Shown: piece by piece, positions 56,254 to 64,000 of the stretch
Numbering within the stretch: position 1 is the stretch's first letter
How the letters are laid out: every line of letters starts with the position of its first letter
The notes under the pieces: generated by a model
What the model saw: the letters and a program-made list of their open reading frames with translations, nothing else
The model's database searches: none
What the model was told of the DNA's origin: nothing
Translations under genes and position numbers: made by a program
DNA from: Sphingomonas sp. LY54
GTDB lineage: Bacteria; Pseudomonadota; Alphaproteobacteria; Sphingomonadales; Sphingomonadaceae
Direction of reading: 5' to 3'
NCBI RefSeq assembly: GCF_035594035.1
Contig: NZ_CP141588.1
Coordinates: 3,068,501 to 3,132,500, forward strand
DNA length: 64,000 nucleotides

Positions 56254-57924
56254 TCAGATCACCCATTGGTCGTCTCCCTCGTCGCCGTCGCTGCCGGCCG
56301 CCACGCGGCGGCCCGGACGGCTCTGCTCGGGGGTGGCGTCGAGCGTCAGCAACGCATGCACGCCGGCCCGGCTCATCAGCCTGGCGACTTCGCGGCCGTG
56401 GCGGAGCATCTCGTCAGCGCTCGCGGCGCCAAGGCCGCTCAGCGCCTCCTCGTCGAGGATGATGGCGGGCCGCCCGAGCGCCTTCAGGCGGTCGGCGAAA
56501 CGCCGCGCGGCGGCCGCGCGCGCTGCGGGAGAGGAATCGGTGATCCAGACGATCGCACCGTCGGGCTCCTCCAATGCGCCGGCCGGCCTGGATGCGCCCT
56601 GGGGGAAGCCCTGGACCAGTCCGGCGGCGACGGTCGAGCGCGACACCTTGTCGATCAGGATGAAGCCGCCGAGCACCCGGTCGTCCGCGTAGCGCAGCGC
56701 CGGAATGCTGCGGTCGAGGTCGATCGTGACCTCGCCGATGTCGTTGAGGCCGAGCGAGAGGCCGCGCCTTTGCTCCATCGTGTTGACGTCGACGATCGGG
56801 CCGATGCCGCCGATGCTGGCCGACAAGGTCTGGGCGCCGATCTTCAGCCAGTAAGAGCGGTGCGGCACCATCGCTTCGTCCGCCATCCAGACCAGAGTCG
56901 CCTCGATGCGGCTGGCCGTCTCAGGCGCGCCGCCGGCGGCCGCGATCACGTCGCCGCGCGAGCAATCGACCTCGTCGGTGAAGGTGAGGGTCACCGACTG
57001 GCCGGCGCGCGCCTCGGGCAGGTCGCCGTCGAACGTGACGATCCGCTCGACGCGCGAGCGGCGGCCGGCCGGAAGCACGGCAATCTCGTCGCCCGGACGG
57101 ATGCGGCCGCTCGCGATCTGCCCGGCATAGCCGCGGAAATTCTGGTTGGGGCGGTTGACCCATTGGACCGCCATCCGGAACGGCGCGGCGGCAGCAGCGC
57201 GCGCCGCGACCGGCACCGTCTCGAGATGCGCGATCAGCGTCGGGCCGTCGTACCAGGCCATCGCTTCCGAACCGCTCGTGACGTTGTCGCCGGTGAGGCC
57301 GGACAGCGGGATCGCCTGGAAGTCCTCGATTCCCACCTCGCGGGCGAAGGTGCGATACTCCTCGACGATGGCGTCGAAAACGGCCTCGTCGTAGCCGACC
57401 AGGTCCATCTTGTTCACCGCCAGGACGAGGCTGCGGATGCCGAGCAGGTGGGCGAGGTAGGAGTGGCGCCGGGTCTGGGTCAGTATGCCCTTGCGCGCAT
57501 CGACCAGGATGATGGCGAGGTCCGCGGTCGAGGCGCCCGTTACCATGTTGCGCGTATATTGCTCGTGGCCCGGCGTGTCGGCGACGATGAACTTGCGCTT
57601 GTCGGTCGCGAAGAAGCGATAGGCGACGTCGATCGTGATGCCCTGCTCGCGTTCGGCGGCGAGGCCGTCGACGAGCAGCGCCAGATCGAGCGCCTCGCCC
57701 TGCGTGCCGGACTTCCTGCTGTCGCTGGCGAGCGCGGCCAGTTGGTCCTCGAACAGCAATTTGCAATCGTAGAGCAGCCGCCCGATCAGGGTCGACTTGC
57801 CGTCGTCGACCGATCCGCAGGTGATGAAGCGGAGCAGCGACTTCCGGCTGGTCGTGTCGAGATAGGCGTCGAGCTCGGCCCGCGCGACCTCGGCCGCGCT
57901 CGGGTTCCGGAAAGCGGTGGCCAT
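56254..57924 (-). CDS. cysN: sulfate adenylyltransferase large subunit with degenerate APS-kinase domain
   Basis: 556 residues from ATG 57924, which overlaps the cysD stop (ATGA). The GTPase domain is intact (CGSVDDGKSTLIGRLLYD, VADTPGHEQYTRNM, AVNKMDLVGYD). After about residue 450 comes a segment aligning with APS kinase (CysC): DGAIVWITDSSPAARAAAA, RPAIILDEEALSGLG and GREVARLMSRAGVHALL. The P-loop (normally GLSGAGKST) is replaced by DSSPAARAA and the DGD motif reads DEE. So the appended kinase should be inactive. With CysD it makes adenylylsulfate (APS) from sulfate and ATP. Confidence 0.93.
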   Translation of the reverse strand: MATAFRNPSAAEVARAELDAYLDTTSRKSLLRFITCGSVDDGKSTLIGRLLYDCKLLFEDQLAALASDSRKSGTQGEALDLALLVDGLAAEREQGITIDVAYRFFATDKRKFIVADTPGHEQYTRNMVTGASTADLAIILVDARKGILTQTRRHSYLAHLLGIRSLVLAVNKMDLVGYDEAVFDAIVEEYRTFAREVGIEDFQAIPLSGLTGDNVTSGSEAMAWYDGPTLIAHLETVPVAARAAAAAPFRMAVQWVNRPNQNFRGYAGQIASGRIRPGDEIAVLPAGRRSRVERIVTFDGDLPEARAGQSVTLTFTDEVDCSRGDVIAAAGGAPETASRIEATLVWMADEAMVPHRSYWLKIGAQTLSASIGGIGPIVDVNTMEQRRGLSLGLNDIGEVTIDLDRSIPALRYADDRVLGGFILIDKVSRSTVAAGLVQGFPQGASRPAGALEEPDGAIVWITDSSPAARAAAARRFADRLKALGRPAIILDEEALSGLGAASADEMLRHGREVARLMSRAGVHALLTLDATPEQSRPGRRVAAGSDGDEGDDQWVI

Positions 57925-58829
57925 CAGAAATAGCCTTCCTGTTTCTTGCGTTCCATGGAGGCGCTGCCGTCCTTGTCGATGGCGCGGCCCTGGCGTTCGG
58001 AGGTGGTGGCGACCAGCATTTCCTGGATGACTTCGGGCAGGGTCGCGGCTTCGCTCTCGACCGCGCCGGTGAGCGGATAGCAGCCCAGGGTGCGGAAGCG
58101 GATCGAGCGCTCGACGACCTCTTCGCCGGGCTGGAGCGGGAAGCGCTCGTCGTCGACCATCAGGATGAGGCCGTCGCGCACGACCGTCGGCCGCGGCGCG
58201 GCGAGGTAGAGCGGCACGATCGGGATCGCCTCGGCGTGGATGTAGTGCCAGATGTCGAGCTCGGTCCAGTTGGAGAGCGGGAACACGCGGATGCTCTCGC
58301 CCTTGGCCTTGCGGGCATTGTAGAGATTCCACAGCTCGGGCCGCTGGTTCTTCGGGTCCCAGCGGTGGCTCGCCGAGCGGAAGCTGAACACGCGCTCCTT
58401 GGCGCGGCTCTTCTCCTCGTCGCGCCGCGCGCCGCCGAACGCGGCGTCGAAGCCGTAGAGATCGAGCGCCTGCTTCAGCCCCTCGGTCTTCCACAGATCG
58501 GTGTGGAGGCTGCCATGGTCGAACGGATTGATGCCGCGCGCCTCGGCCTCGGGGTTGCGATGGACGATCAGCTCCATCCCGCTGTCGACGGCGACGCGGT
58601 CGCGCAGCGCGTACATGTCGCGAAACTTCCAGGTCGTGTCGACGTGGAGCAGGGGAAAAGGCGGCGGCGCGGGATAGAATGCCTTGCGCGCGAGGTGCAG
58701 CATCACCGCGCTGTCCTTGCCGATCGAATAGAGCATCACCGGCCGCTCGGCCTCGGCCACCACCTCGCGCAGGATGTGGATGCTCTCGGCCTCGAGCTGC
58801 TCGATATGGGTGAGGGAACGCGCGGTCAC
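57924..58829 (-). CDS. cysD: sulfate adenylyltransferase small subunit
   Basis: 301 residues from GTG 58829, overlapping the cysG stop (GTGA). PP-loop region [20 protein letters not shown], then [32 protein letters not shown], and [11 protein letters not shown] are typical of CysD. The C-terminus ends in [10 protein letters not shown], as usual. It is the catalytic ATP sulfurylase subunit; CysN supplies GTP-driven activation. Confidence 0.96.
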   Translation of the reverse strand: MTARSLTHIEQLEAESIHILREVVAEAERPVMLYSIGKDSAVMLHLARKAFYPAPPPFPLLHVDTTWKFRDMYALRDRVAVDSGMELIVHRNPEAEARGINPFDHGSLHTDLWKTEGLKQALDLYGFDAAFGGARRDEEKSRAKERVFSFRSASHRWDPKNQRPELWNLYNARKAKGESIRVFPLSNWTELDIWHYIHAEAIPIVPLYLAAPRPTVVRDGLILMVDDERFPLQPGEEVVERSIRFRTLGCYPLTGAVESEAATLPEVIQEMLVATTSERQGRAIDKDGSASMERKKQEGYF

Positions 58830-60202
58830 GATGCGAGGGCTTTCCTGAAGGGCAGCAGGGCGGCGGGGACATGCCCGCGCGTCACCCGGCCGATGATGAT
58901 GATGACGGGCGCGCCGGGCGGCAGCGTCTCGGCGGCGGCGGCGATCTCGGCGAAGGCGGCGCCGATATGCACCTCTTCGGGCCGCGTCGCCGAGGCGATG
59001 GCGACGGCGGGGGTCGCCGGATCGAGCCCCTTGGCGAGGCCCTTGCGGACGAACTCGGCGAGCGTGCGCCGCGGCATGTAGAGCACCGTGGTCGCGCGGC
59101 GGTCGGCGATGGCGCCCCAATCGATGTCGGACGGAAGCTTACCGTCGGCGCCGTGCCCGGTCACGAACTGGACCCGGCGCGCATCCTTGCGTTCTGTGAG
59201 CGAGATGCCGAGCGATGCCGCAGCTCCTTGCGCGGCCGAAATGCCGGGGACGATCGAGACCGGCACGCCGGCGGCGCGGCAGGCGTCGACCTCCTCGGTC
59301 GCGCGGCCGAAGACGAGCGGGTCGCCGCCCTTGAGGCGCACCACGCTTTCGCCGGCGAGCGCAAGGGCGATCATGCGCTGGTTGATGTCCGACTGCTTGC
59401 ACGACGGGCCGTGGCCGGTCTTGCCGACCGCGACCCTTTTCGCCTCGCGCCGGGCCAGCTCGAGTATGTCGGGCCCGACCAGATCGTCGTAGAGGATGAC
59501 GGTCGCGTTCTGCAGCGCGCGCACGGCTTTCAGCGTCAGCAATTCCGGATCGCCCGGACCGGCGCCGACGAGGGTGACGCTGCCCGCCGCACGCTCGGGC
59601 GTCGCGGCGACTAGGGCCGCAAAGTCCGCCTCGGCAGGCGCGCGGTCGACATGCGCCCAGGCGGTCTCGACGAAGCGTGTCCAGAAGCCGCGCCGCGCGG
59701 AGAAGTCGCCGAGCCTTTCCTTGAGGCGCGGACGCCAGGCCTTGGCCGCCGCCGCCCAGGCGGACAGGCCGAGCGGAAGCACGCTCTCGATGCGAGCACG
59801 GATCGACTGGCCGAGCATCGGCGCCGCCCCGTCGGTGGAGATGGCGAGCACGACCGGCGCGCGGTTGACGATCGTCCCGAACTGGACGTCGCACAGGTCG
59901 GTCTGGTCGATGATGTTGACCGGCACGCCCGCCGCCCGCGCCGCGGCGACGAAGCGCAAGGCTTCGTCGCGGTCGGGCAGATCGGCGATGGCGAGCGCCG
60001 CGCCGCGAAGGTCGTCCGGTGTCCAGCGCTCGGGCCGAACGACGTCAGCCCCGGCGGCTGCAGCCAGTTCGGCCTTCCAGCGCGCGCCGTCGGACGCGCC
60101 GACGACCACGATCTTGCGGCCCGTCACCTTGTGGAACAGCGGCAGGTTCGGCAGCGGCGCGATCCGCGCCGGCGCTTCGGCGGGGGAGCGTTCGATACTC
60201 AT
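58826..60202 (-). CDS. cysG: siroheme synthase
   Basis: 458 residues from ATG 60202, with AAGGAAG upstream; it overlaps the cysH stop. The N-terminal precorrin-2 dehydrogenase/ferrochelatase part has [17 protein letters not shown] (the usual GGG motif is altered) and [17 protein letters not shown]. The C-terminal uroporphyrinogen-III methyltransferase part has [31 protein letters not shown] and [13 protein letters not shown]. It makes siroheme for CysI, which explains its place in the operon. Confidence 0.94.
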   Translation of the reverse strand: MSIERSPAEAPARIAPLPNLPLFHKVTGRKIVVVGASDGARWKAELAAAAGADVVRPERWTPDDLRGAALAIADLPDRDEALRFVAAARAAGVPVNIIDQTDLCDVQFGTIVNRAPVVLAISTDGAAPMLGQSIRARIESVLPLGLSAWAAAAKAWRPRLKERLGDFSARRGFWTRFVETAWAHVDRAPAEADFAALVAATPERAAGSVTLVGAGPGDPELLTLKAVRALQNATVILYDDLVGPDILELARREAKRVAVGKTGHGPSCKQSDINQRMIALALAGESVVRLKGGDPLVFGRATEEVDACRAAGVPVSIVPGISAAQGAAASLGISLTERKDARRVQFVTGHGADGKLPSDIDWGAIADRRATTVLYMPRRTLAEFVRKGLAKGLDPATPAVAIASATRPEEVHIGAAFAEIAAAAETLPPGAPVIIIIGRVTRGHVPAALLPFRKALAS

Positions 60203-60939
60203 GCAGCTTCCTTTCGGCGGACGAGGCGGCCATCGGCGCCGACGTGCAGCCCGCATTCCCTGGCGTCGTCGGACTCCCACCACCAGCGGCCGGCGCGCTC
60301 GGGCTCGCCCGGGCGCAGGGCGCGGGTGCAGGGCTCGCAGCCGATCGACAGGAAACCCTGGGCGTGGAGCGCGTTGACCGGCACGCCGAGCGCGGCGCAT
60401 TCGACCGCGACCTGGTGGCGCGTCCAGTCGAACAGGGGCGCAATCTTCACGAGGCCGCGTTCCGCGTCCCATGCGGCGAGCGGCACGGCGGCGCGCTGCC
60501 CCGACTGGTCGGCGCGAAGCCCGGTCACCCAGCCCGCCGCGCCGGCCAGCGCGCGCGTGAGCGGCTCGACTTTGCGAACGGCGCAGCAGGCGATCCGCGC
60601 TTCCTTCGAATGGTAGAACCCGTTGATGCCGGCGTCGGCGACCAGCGCCGCCACGGCCGGCGCCTCCGGGAAGAAGGCACCGATGCGGACGCCGTAGCGC
60701 TCCTCGGTTTTCTGCCAGAGGCGGTAGGTCGACGGGAAGAGGCGGCCGGTGTCGAGCGTGGCGACCGCGATCGGCAGCTTCTCGGTGAAGATGTGATGGG
60801 CGATCAACTGGTCTTCGATGCCGAAGCTGGTCGTGAAGACGAGTTCGCCGTCCACGGCCTCGACAGCCGAACGCAGCCGCGCCGCGATCGTGTCGCCGGC
60901 GATGCGCGCGGGGAGGGGGGATTGATCTGGTTCGGTCAT
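60199..60939 (-). CDS. cysH: assimilatory adenylylsulfate (APS) reductase
   Basis: 246 residues from ATG 60939. PP-loop-type region FTTSFGIEDQLIAHHI and the catalytic tail ECGLH are present. The pairs ACCAVRKVEPL and GCEPCTRAL give the CC...CxxC pattern of a [4Fe-4S] cluster, found in APS reductases and absent from PAPS reductases such as E. coli CysH. It should reduce APS directly to sulfite with thioredoxin or glutathione. It is the first gene of the cys operon, with a 15-bp palindromic site just upstream. Confidence 0.94.
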   Translation of the reverse strand: MTEPDQSPLPARIAGDTIAARLRSAVEAVDGELVFTTSFGIEDQLIAHHIFTEKLPIAVATLDTGRLFPSTYRLWQKTEERYGVRIGAFFPEAPAVAALVADAGINGFYHSKEARIACCAVRKVEPLTRALAGAAGWVTGLRADQSGQRAAVPLAAWDAERGLVKIAPLFDWTRHQVAVECAALGVPVNALHAQGFLSIGCEPCTRALRPGEPERAGRWWWESDDARECGLHVGADGRLVRRKEAA

Positions 60940-60962
60940 GGCGCGCAGTTCGGTCGGCTCGA

Positions 60963-60977
60963 TTGGAATAATATTCT
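60963..60977. promoter_or_regulatory. 15-bp operator-like site, copy 1
   Basis: TTGGAATAATATTCT, with the perfect core GAATA-A-TATTC. It lies 24 bp upstream of the cysH start. Read on the - strand it contains TATTAT, a -10-like hexamer, so a bound protein could block cys transcription. An identical copy lies at 61118. Confidence 0.6.
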
Positions 60978-61117
60978 AAGTGCGGTCCCAGGGTGCGACC
61001 TTGTCGTTCACCTGTCTCGACCGCGCTTTTCTCGGAACGCCGGAGATACGCCTCGAAAAAGGGGGGATCAACCGAGCCGGGACATTAACAGCGTCCTTGC
61101 GTGCGACGATGGAAGTG

Positions 61118-61132
61118 TTGGAATAATATTCT
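61118..61132. promoter_or_regulatory. 15-bp operator-like site, copy 2
   Basis: Identical to the copy at 60963, 155 bp away in the same 283-bp divergent region, and about 90 bp before the small gene at 61223. The pair is strikingly AT-rich for this genome and may be bound by one regulator controlling both directions. Confidence 0.6.
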
Positions 61133-61222
61133 CAATATCGGCGAGGCTGCGCATGGGTCGCCTTCCCCCTCGGCCGGAACGGCTCAGCCGGCGCCTCGTT
61201 CTACGCGAAAGGAGAGCCGATC

Positions 61223-61414
61223 ATGGGCGACGAGAAGCAGCCGCTCGAATCCGAGCAAATCCATCGCGACAAATGGCGCGGCGGCGAGACTCTGATCCCG
61301 TCATCGGACGCGCCGGGTCACACGCTCCCGGAGAGCGAGCGGGACCGCGCTACCGAGCCCGACGAAGAGCGGAGTGACCGAGCCTCACCCGACGTCATTC
61401 CTCCGCCGGATTGA
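61223..61414 (+). CDS. small acidic hydrophilic protein
   Basis: 63 residues from ATG 61223, with a strong GGAGA at proper spacing. It is rich in Asp, Glu, Arg and Pro (EKQPLESEQIHRDKW, ERDRATEPDEERSDR) and is probably disordered. It has no signal peptide or known domain. The ribosome binding site and position opposite the cys operon support a real gene. No function is known. Confidence 0.6.
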   Translation: MGDEKQPLESEQIHRDKWRGGETLIPSSDAPGHTLPESERDRATEPDEERSDRASPDVIPPPD

Positions 61415-61422
61415 TCGAACGG

Positions 61423-61441
61423 GGGCGGGCGCTAGCCGCCC
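61423..61441. terminator. hairpin between convergent small genes
   Basis: GGGCGG (61423-61428), a 7-nt loop, CCGCCC (61436-61441). It sits between the stops of the small acidic protein gene and the DUF3008 gene. No clear T tract follows in either direction. Confidence 0.4.
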
Positions 61442-61460
61442 GTCGTAAGGCGCTCAGCTC

Positions 61461-61640
61461 TTACTTGTGCTCGGGCTTGCCCTTGCGCTTGGTCGAGGCG
61501 AATTCCTCGAGCTGCTTTTCGCTCATCGACTCCGCCATCGATTTGGACGCGCCCTTGAGCTTGCTCTTGGGCGTGTCGCCGCGCTTGGCCGAAAGCGCCG
61601 CGCCGGCGGCTTTCTGCTGGGCCTGGGACTTGGCTGGCAT
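61461..61640 (-). CDS. DUF3008 family small basic protein
   Basis: 59 residues from ATG 61640, with a strong AGGAGG-type site. The sequence PAKSQAQQKAAGAALSAKRG and MAESMSEKQLEEFASTKRKG matches the short lysine-rich DUF3008 proteins seen in many proteobacteria. Their role is unknown; nucleic-acid binding or stress protection has been guessed from composition only. Confidence 0.85.
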   Translation of the reverse strand: MPAKSQAQQKAAGAALSAKRGDTPKSKLKGASKSMAESMSEKQLEEFASTKRKGKPEHK

Positions 61641-61754
61641 TTTCTCCTCCTTTCTCGACGTGCCGGTAACACGTCGCCATGGCGCCGGTTCCTGCCGCGC
61701 ACCCTTGCCCTCGGGGCGAGAAAAGCTAAGGCGGGCGCCACGACAGGAGAATTT

Positions 61755-62468
61755 ATGGACGAGATCGAATGGTGGGAGTTCGACACCCCCGCTGACATGG
61801 CCGAGCAGGTCGCTGGCGACATCGGCTTCGTGATCGAGAGCGCCATCGAGGCGCATGGCAGCGCCCGCATCGCCGTGCCCGGCGGCAAGACGCCCGACGT
61901 CGTCTACAAGGCGCTGGCCGCCAGGAAGGACCTCGACTGGTCCAAGATCACCCTGGTGCCGACCGACGATCGCCTGGTCGCGCTCGACGACGCGCTCAGC
62001 AATTACGCCAAGCTCGAATCCTTCTTCGGCGCCAAGGGCGCGAACGTCGTGCCGTTGGTCGATGAAGCGGCGCTCGGCGACTATCGCGAGGCAGGCCGGC
62101 TCGCCGACGAACGGCTGAAGCTGATCGATTGGCCGCTCGACCTGGTCATGCTCGGCATGGGCGCCGACGGCCATACCGCCTCGATCTTCCCGGGGCCCGA
62201 CCTCGACCGCGCCGTCGCCGGCCCGCGCGAGCGCCGCGCCGTCGGCGTCCGCCCCGATCCGCTGCCGCCCGAAGCGCCGGTTGAGCGGGTGACGCTCACC
62301 GCCGCGGCCTTATCCTCGGCGCGAGCGGTGATGATCGTCGTGACCGGGGCCGAGAAGCGCGCGGTGCTCGAACAGGCGATCGAGGAAGGCCCGCTTTCGT
62401 CCAAGCCGATCGGCCGCGTGCTTGCCGAGATCGACGCCGCGGTCGATATCTTCTGGAGCGCCGAATAG
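61755..62468 (+). CDS. pgl: 6-phosphogluconolactonase
   Basis: 237 residues from ATG 61755, with AGGAGA upstream. Signature stretches: ARIAVPGGKTPDVVYKAL, KITLVPTDDRLVALDDALSN, and LVMLGMGADGHTASIFPG. It hydrolyses 6-phosphogluconolactone in the oxidative pentose-phosphate and Entner-Doudoroff routes. No zwf or edd gene is within the window, so it is separated from the usual cluster. Confidence 0.93.
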   Translation: MDEIEWWEFDTPADMAEQVAGDIGFVIESAIEAHGSARIAVPGGKTPDVVYKALAARKDLDWSKITLVPTDDRLVALDDALSNYAKLESFFGAKGANVVPLVDEAALGDYREAGRLADERLKLIDWPLDLVMLGMGADGHTASIFPGPDLDRAVAGPRERRAVGVRPDPLPPEAPVERVTLTAAALSSARAVMIVVTGAEKRAVLEQAIEEGPLSSKPIGRVLAEIDAAVDIFWSAE

Positions 62469-62472
62469 GCGC

Positions 62473-63723
62473 CTAGAGCAGCGCGCCGAGCTCCAGCGCA
62501 TCGAGGAGCGCGGCGCGCGCGCCCTCGATCTGCGTCCACAATTCCGGTTTCTCGAGGTCGTCCGGCGCGATCTGCTCGGGCCAATGAGATTCGATCACCG
62601 CGGCGATGCGGTCGAGCTTGGCTTCGTCGACCATGAAGCGCGGATCGACCGTCAGCGGATCGGCGACCACGCGCAGGCGCAGGCAGGCGGGGCCGCCGCC
62701 ATTGGCCATGGACTGGCGCACGTCGACCACGAACAACCTGCGGATCGGGCCGTTGCCGGCGACCATGCCCTGCAGCCAGGCCCAGACCGACGGAGTCTCG
62801 CGCGCCTCCTCGGGCAGGATCAGCGCCATGCCGCCTTCCGGCAGGGTCACCAACTGGGCGTTGAACAGATAGGAGCGGATCGCGTCTTCCAGGTTGACCG
62901 CGCTGGCCGGGACCTCGACGATCTCCACCTGCGGAAGCAGCCGCTTCAGCTCGTCGTAGAACCCCGTCCGGTCCTCGAAGGCAAGCTCGTGGCAGAGTAG
63001 GACGGACTCGTTCGCGACCGCGACCACGTCATTGTGGAAGGCGCCGGCCGCGATCGCTTCCTCGGACTGGGCGACGAACAAGGTGCGCGCCTCATCGAGC
63101 CGATGGTAACGGGCGATCGCGCGCGACGCCTCGACATGCTGACGGGCCGGGAAGGCGCCGCCGCGCTTGCCGTAGACGAAAACCTCCACGCCCGCCTCGC
63201 CGTGCGCCGTGCCGAGCCGCATGTGATTGGCAGCGCCCTCGTCGCCGAACGTGCCGGGCACCGGGCCGTGCACTGCAAAATGCTCCGTGTCGGCGAAGGC
63301 GAGCTCGAGCTGCGCCAGCGTCGCCGCCCATTCGTGGCTGCGGTGCGCCATGGTGCGCAGATTGGCGACGGTCAGGTGGCAGCGGCCGTCGGCCGTGTCG
63401 GGCGCCGGCGAGACGGTCGCGGCATTGGCGGCCCACATCGCCGAGGCCGAGAAAGCGGCGGCGCGCAGCGAAGCCGGCACCGTCTCGACATGGGTGCCGA
63501 GCTCCTCGAGCCAGGCACGGTCCGGGCGGGGATGGGGCAGCAGCACGCCCTGCGGCAGGCCGAGCCGCAGATTGTGGCGCATCTTGGCGACGCCCTGCAG
63601 CGCCGCGGCGCGCGGGTGCGAGACATGCCCCTTGTTGGTGGAGGAGGCGAGGTTGCCGAGGCTCAGTCCGGCATAATTGTGGCTGGGCCCGATCATCCCG
63701 TCGAAATTGATCTCGTGCAGCAT
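62473..63723 (-). CDS. astB: N-succinylarginine dihydrolase
   Basis: 416 residues; ATG 63723 overlaps the astA stop. The N-terminus EINFDGMIGPSHNYAGLSLG, LPQGVLLPHPRPD, FHNDVVAVANESVLL and the catalytic-cysteine region NGGGPACLRLRVV match AstB. It releases ammonia and CO2 from N2-succinylarginine in the arginine succinyltransferase catabolic pathway. Confidence 0.96.
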   Translation of the reverse strand: MLHEINFDGMIGPSHNYAGLSLGNLASSTNKGHVSHPRAAALQGVAKMRHNLRLGLPQGVLLPHPRPDRAWLEELGTHVETVPASLRAAAFSASAMWAANAATVSPAPDTADGRCHLTVANLRTMAHRSHEWAATLAQLELAFADTEHFAVHGPVPGTFGDEGAANHMRLGTAHGEAGVEVFVYGKRGGAFPARQHVEASRAIARYHRLDEARTLFVAQSEEAIAAGAFHNDVVAVANESVLLCHELAFEDRTGFYDELKRLLPQVEIVEVPASAVNLEDAIRSYLFNAQLVTLPEGGMALILPEEARETPSVWAWLQGMVAGNGPIRRLFVVDVRQSMANGGGPACLRLRVVADPLTVDPRFMVDEAKLDRIAAVIESHWPEQIAPDDLEKPELWTQIEGARAALLDALELGALL

Positions 63724-64000
63724 CAGCGGCCCATCGCCAGGAAGCGGTCGCCTTTCGCGATGCCGAGCAGCTCGATGCTCTTGGGATCGAGCTTCGCGCT
63801 GCCGTCCGGGTCCACGCTGATATGGCCATAGCAGGCGCGGAAATCATGGCGCAGGCCGGCCGCCAGCATCAGCGGCTCGCCGTCCCAATCGTCGCTGACG
63901 CCGCTCAGCACCAGCTCGCGCGATTCGCGGATCGTGCGGATCTGGTCGGTCTCCGCGGCCATGGTCGGGCCGCCGTCGAAGATGTCGATATAGCAATCGA
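63723..64000 (-). CDS. astA: arginine N-succinyltransferase, C-terminal part (partial)
   Basis: The frame enters from the right edge. The visible 92 residues contain CYIDIFDGGPTMAAETDQIRT's family pattern, then RESRELVLSGVSDDW and a C-terminus ending in FLAMGR. This fits the end of AstA, which transfers succinyl from succinyl-CoA to arginine as the first step of the pathway. It overlaps astB by ATGA. Confidence 0.85.
   Translation of the reverse strand, partial: DCYIDIFDGGPTMAAETDQIRTIRESRELVLSGVSDDWDGEPLMLAAGLRHDFRACYGHISVDPDGSAKLDPKSIELLGIAKGDRFLAMGR

Overview
The window is GC-rich, densely packed DNA with many ATGA and GTGA gene overlaps. It looks like chromosome of an alphaproteobacterium, most likely of the order Sphingomonadales. 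This rests on a PopZ-type polar organiser next to valS, a Ros/MucR zinc-finger regulator, a PCMT-like methyltransferase followed by TolC, small sphingomonad-type outer-membrane barrels and secreted proteins, and a type of translated palindromic repeat known from proteobacteria. No phage, IS element or CRISPR array is visible. The assignment rests on gene content only.

Layout. 1-12.2 kb: a multihaem cytochrome island. On the + strand are the end of a membrane protein with a possible b-haem helix, a fusion of an FHA domain, one membrane helix and a decahaem cytochrome, and a metallophosphoesterase. Facing them on the - strand is a tightly coupled four-gene operon: a c554-like multihaem cytochrome, a lipoprotein with two GlcG/HbpS domains, an outer-membrane beta-barrel, and a 1352-residue decahaem cytochrome with an LVIVD beta-propeller. 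About 25 c-haem sites are encoded here, next to an outer-membrane barrel, so an unusual porin-cytochrome electron conduit is a reasonable hypothesis. 12.4-26 kb: a small secreted protein, an autotransporter, a Popeye-like cyclic-nucleotide-binding membrane protein, an M3 peptidase lipoprotein, a CHASE2 nucleotide cyclase with a secreted partner, an APH-like phosphotransferase, malate synthase G and a small outer-membrane barrel. 26-34 kb: RF3, a BaiN-like flavoprotein, a DEAD-box helicase with a GDRP-repeat tail, a YaiI-family protein, a short conserved protein, a DUF885 protein and tRNA-Cys. 34-47 kb: MucR, PCMT-like, TolC, PopZ, ValS, a lipid kinase, HemB, a membrane spermidine-synthase-like protein, two tandem GNAT acetyltransferases, a gamma-carbonic anhydrase-like protein and tRNA-Arg.

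47-52.6 kb: a threonine operon (a 579-residue aspartokinase-homoserine dehydrogenase fusion, a GHMP homoserine kinase, threonine synthase, and a hydratase-like gene). Upstream lies what reads as a complete transcription attenuator: a Thr/Ile-rich leader peptide, alternative hairpins and a U-tract terminator. The fusion enzyme has no room for ACT regulatory domains, so attenuation may be the main feedback control.

52.7-61 kb: a sulfate assimilation operon cysH-cysG-cysD-cysN-cysJ-cysI. CysH carries the cysteine pattern of an iron-sulfur APS reductase. CysN carries a C-terminal APS-kinase-like domain that has lost its P-loop. Both point to reduction of APS directly, without PAPS. Two identical 15-bp near-palindromes lie upstream. 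61-64 kb: two small proteins, 6-phosphogluconolactonase, and the arginine succinyltransferase pathway genes astB and (partial) astA.
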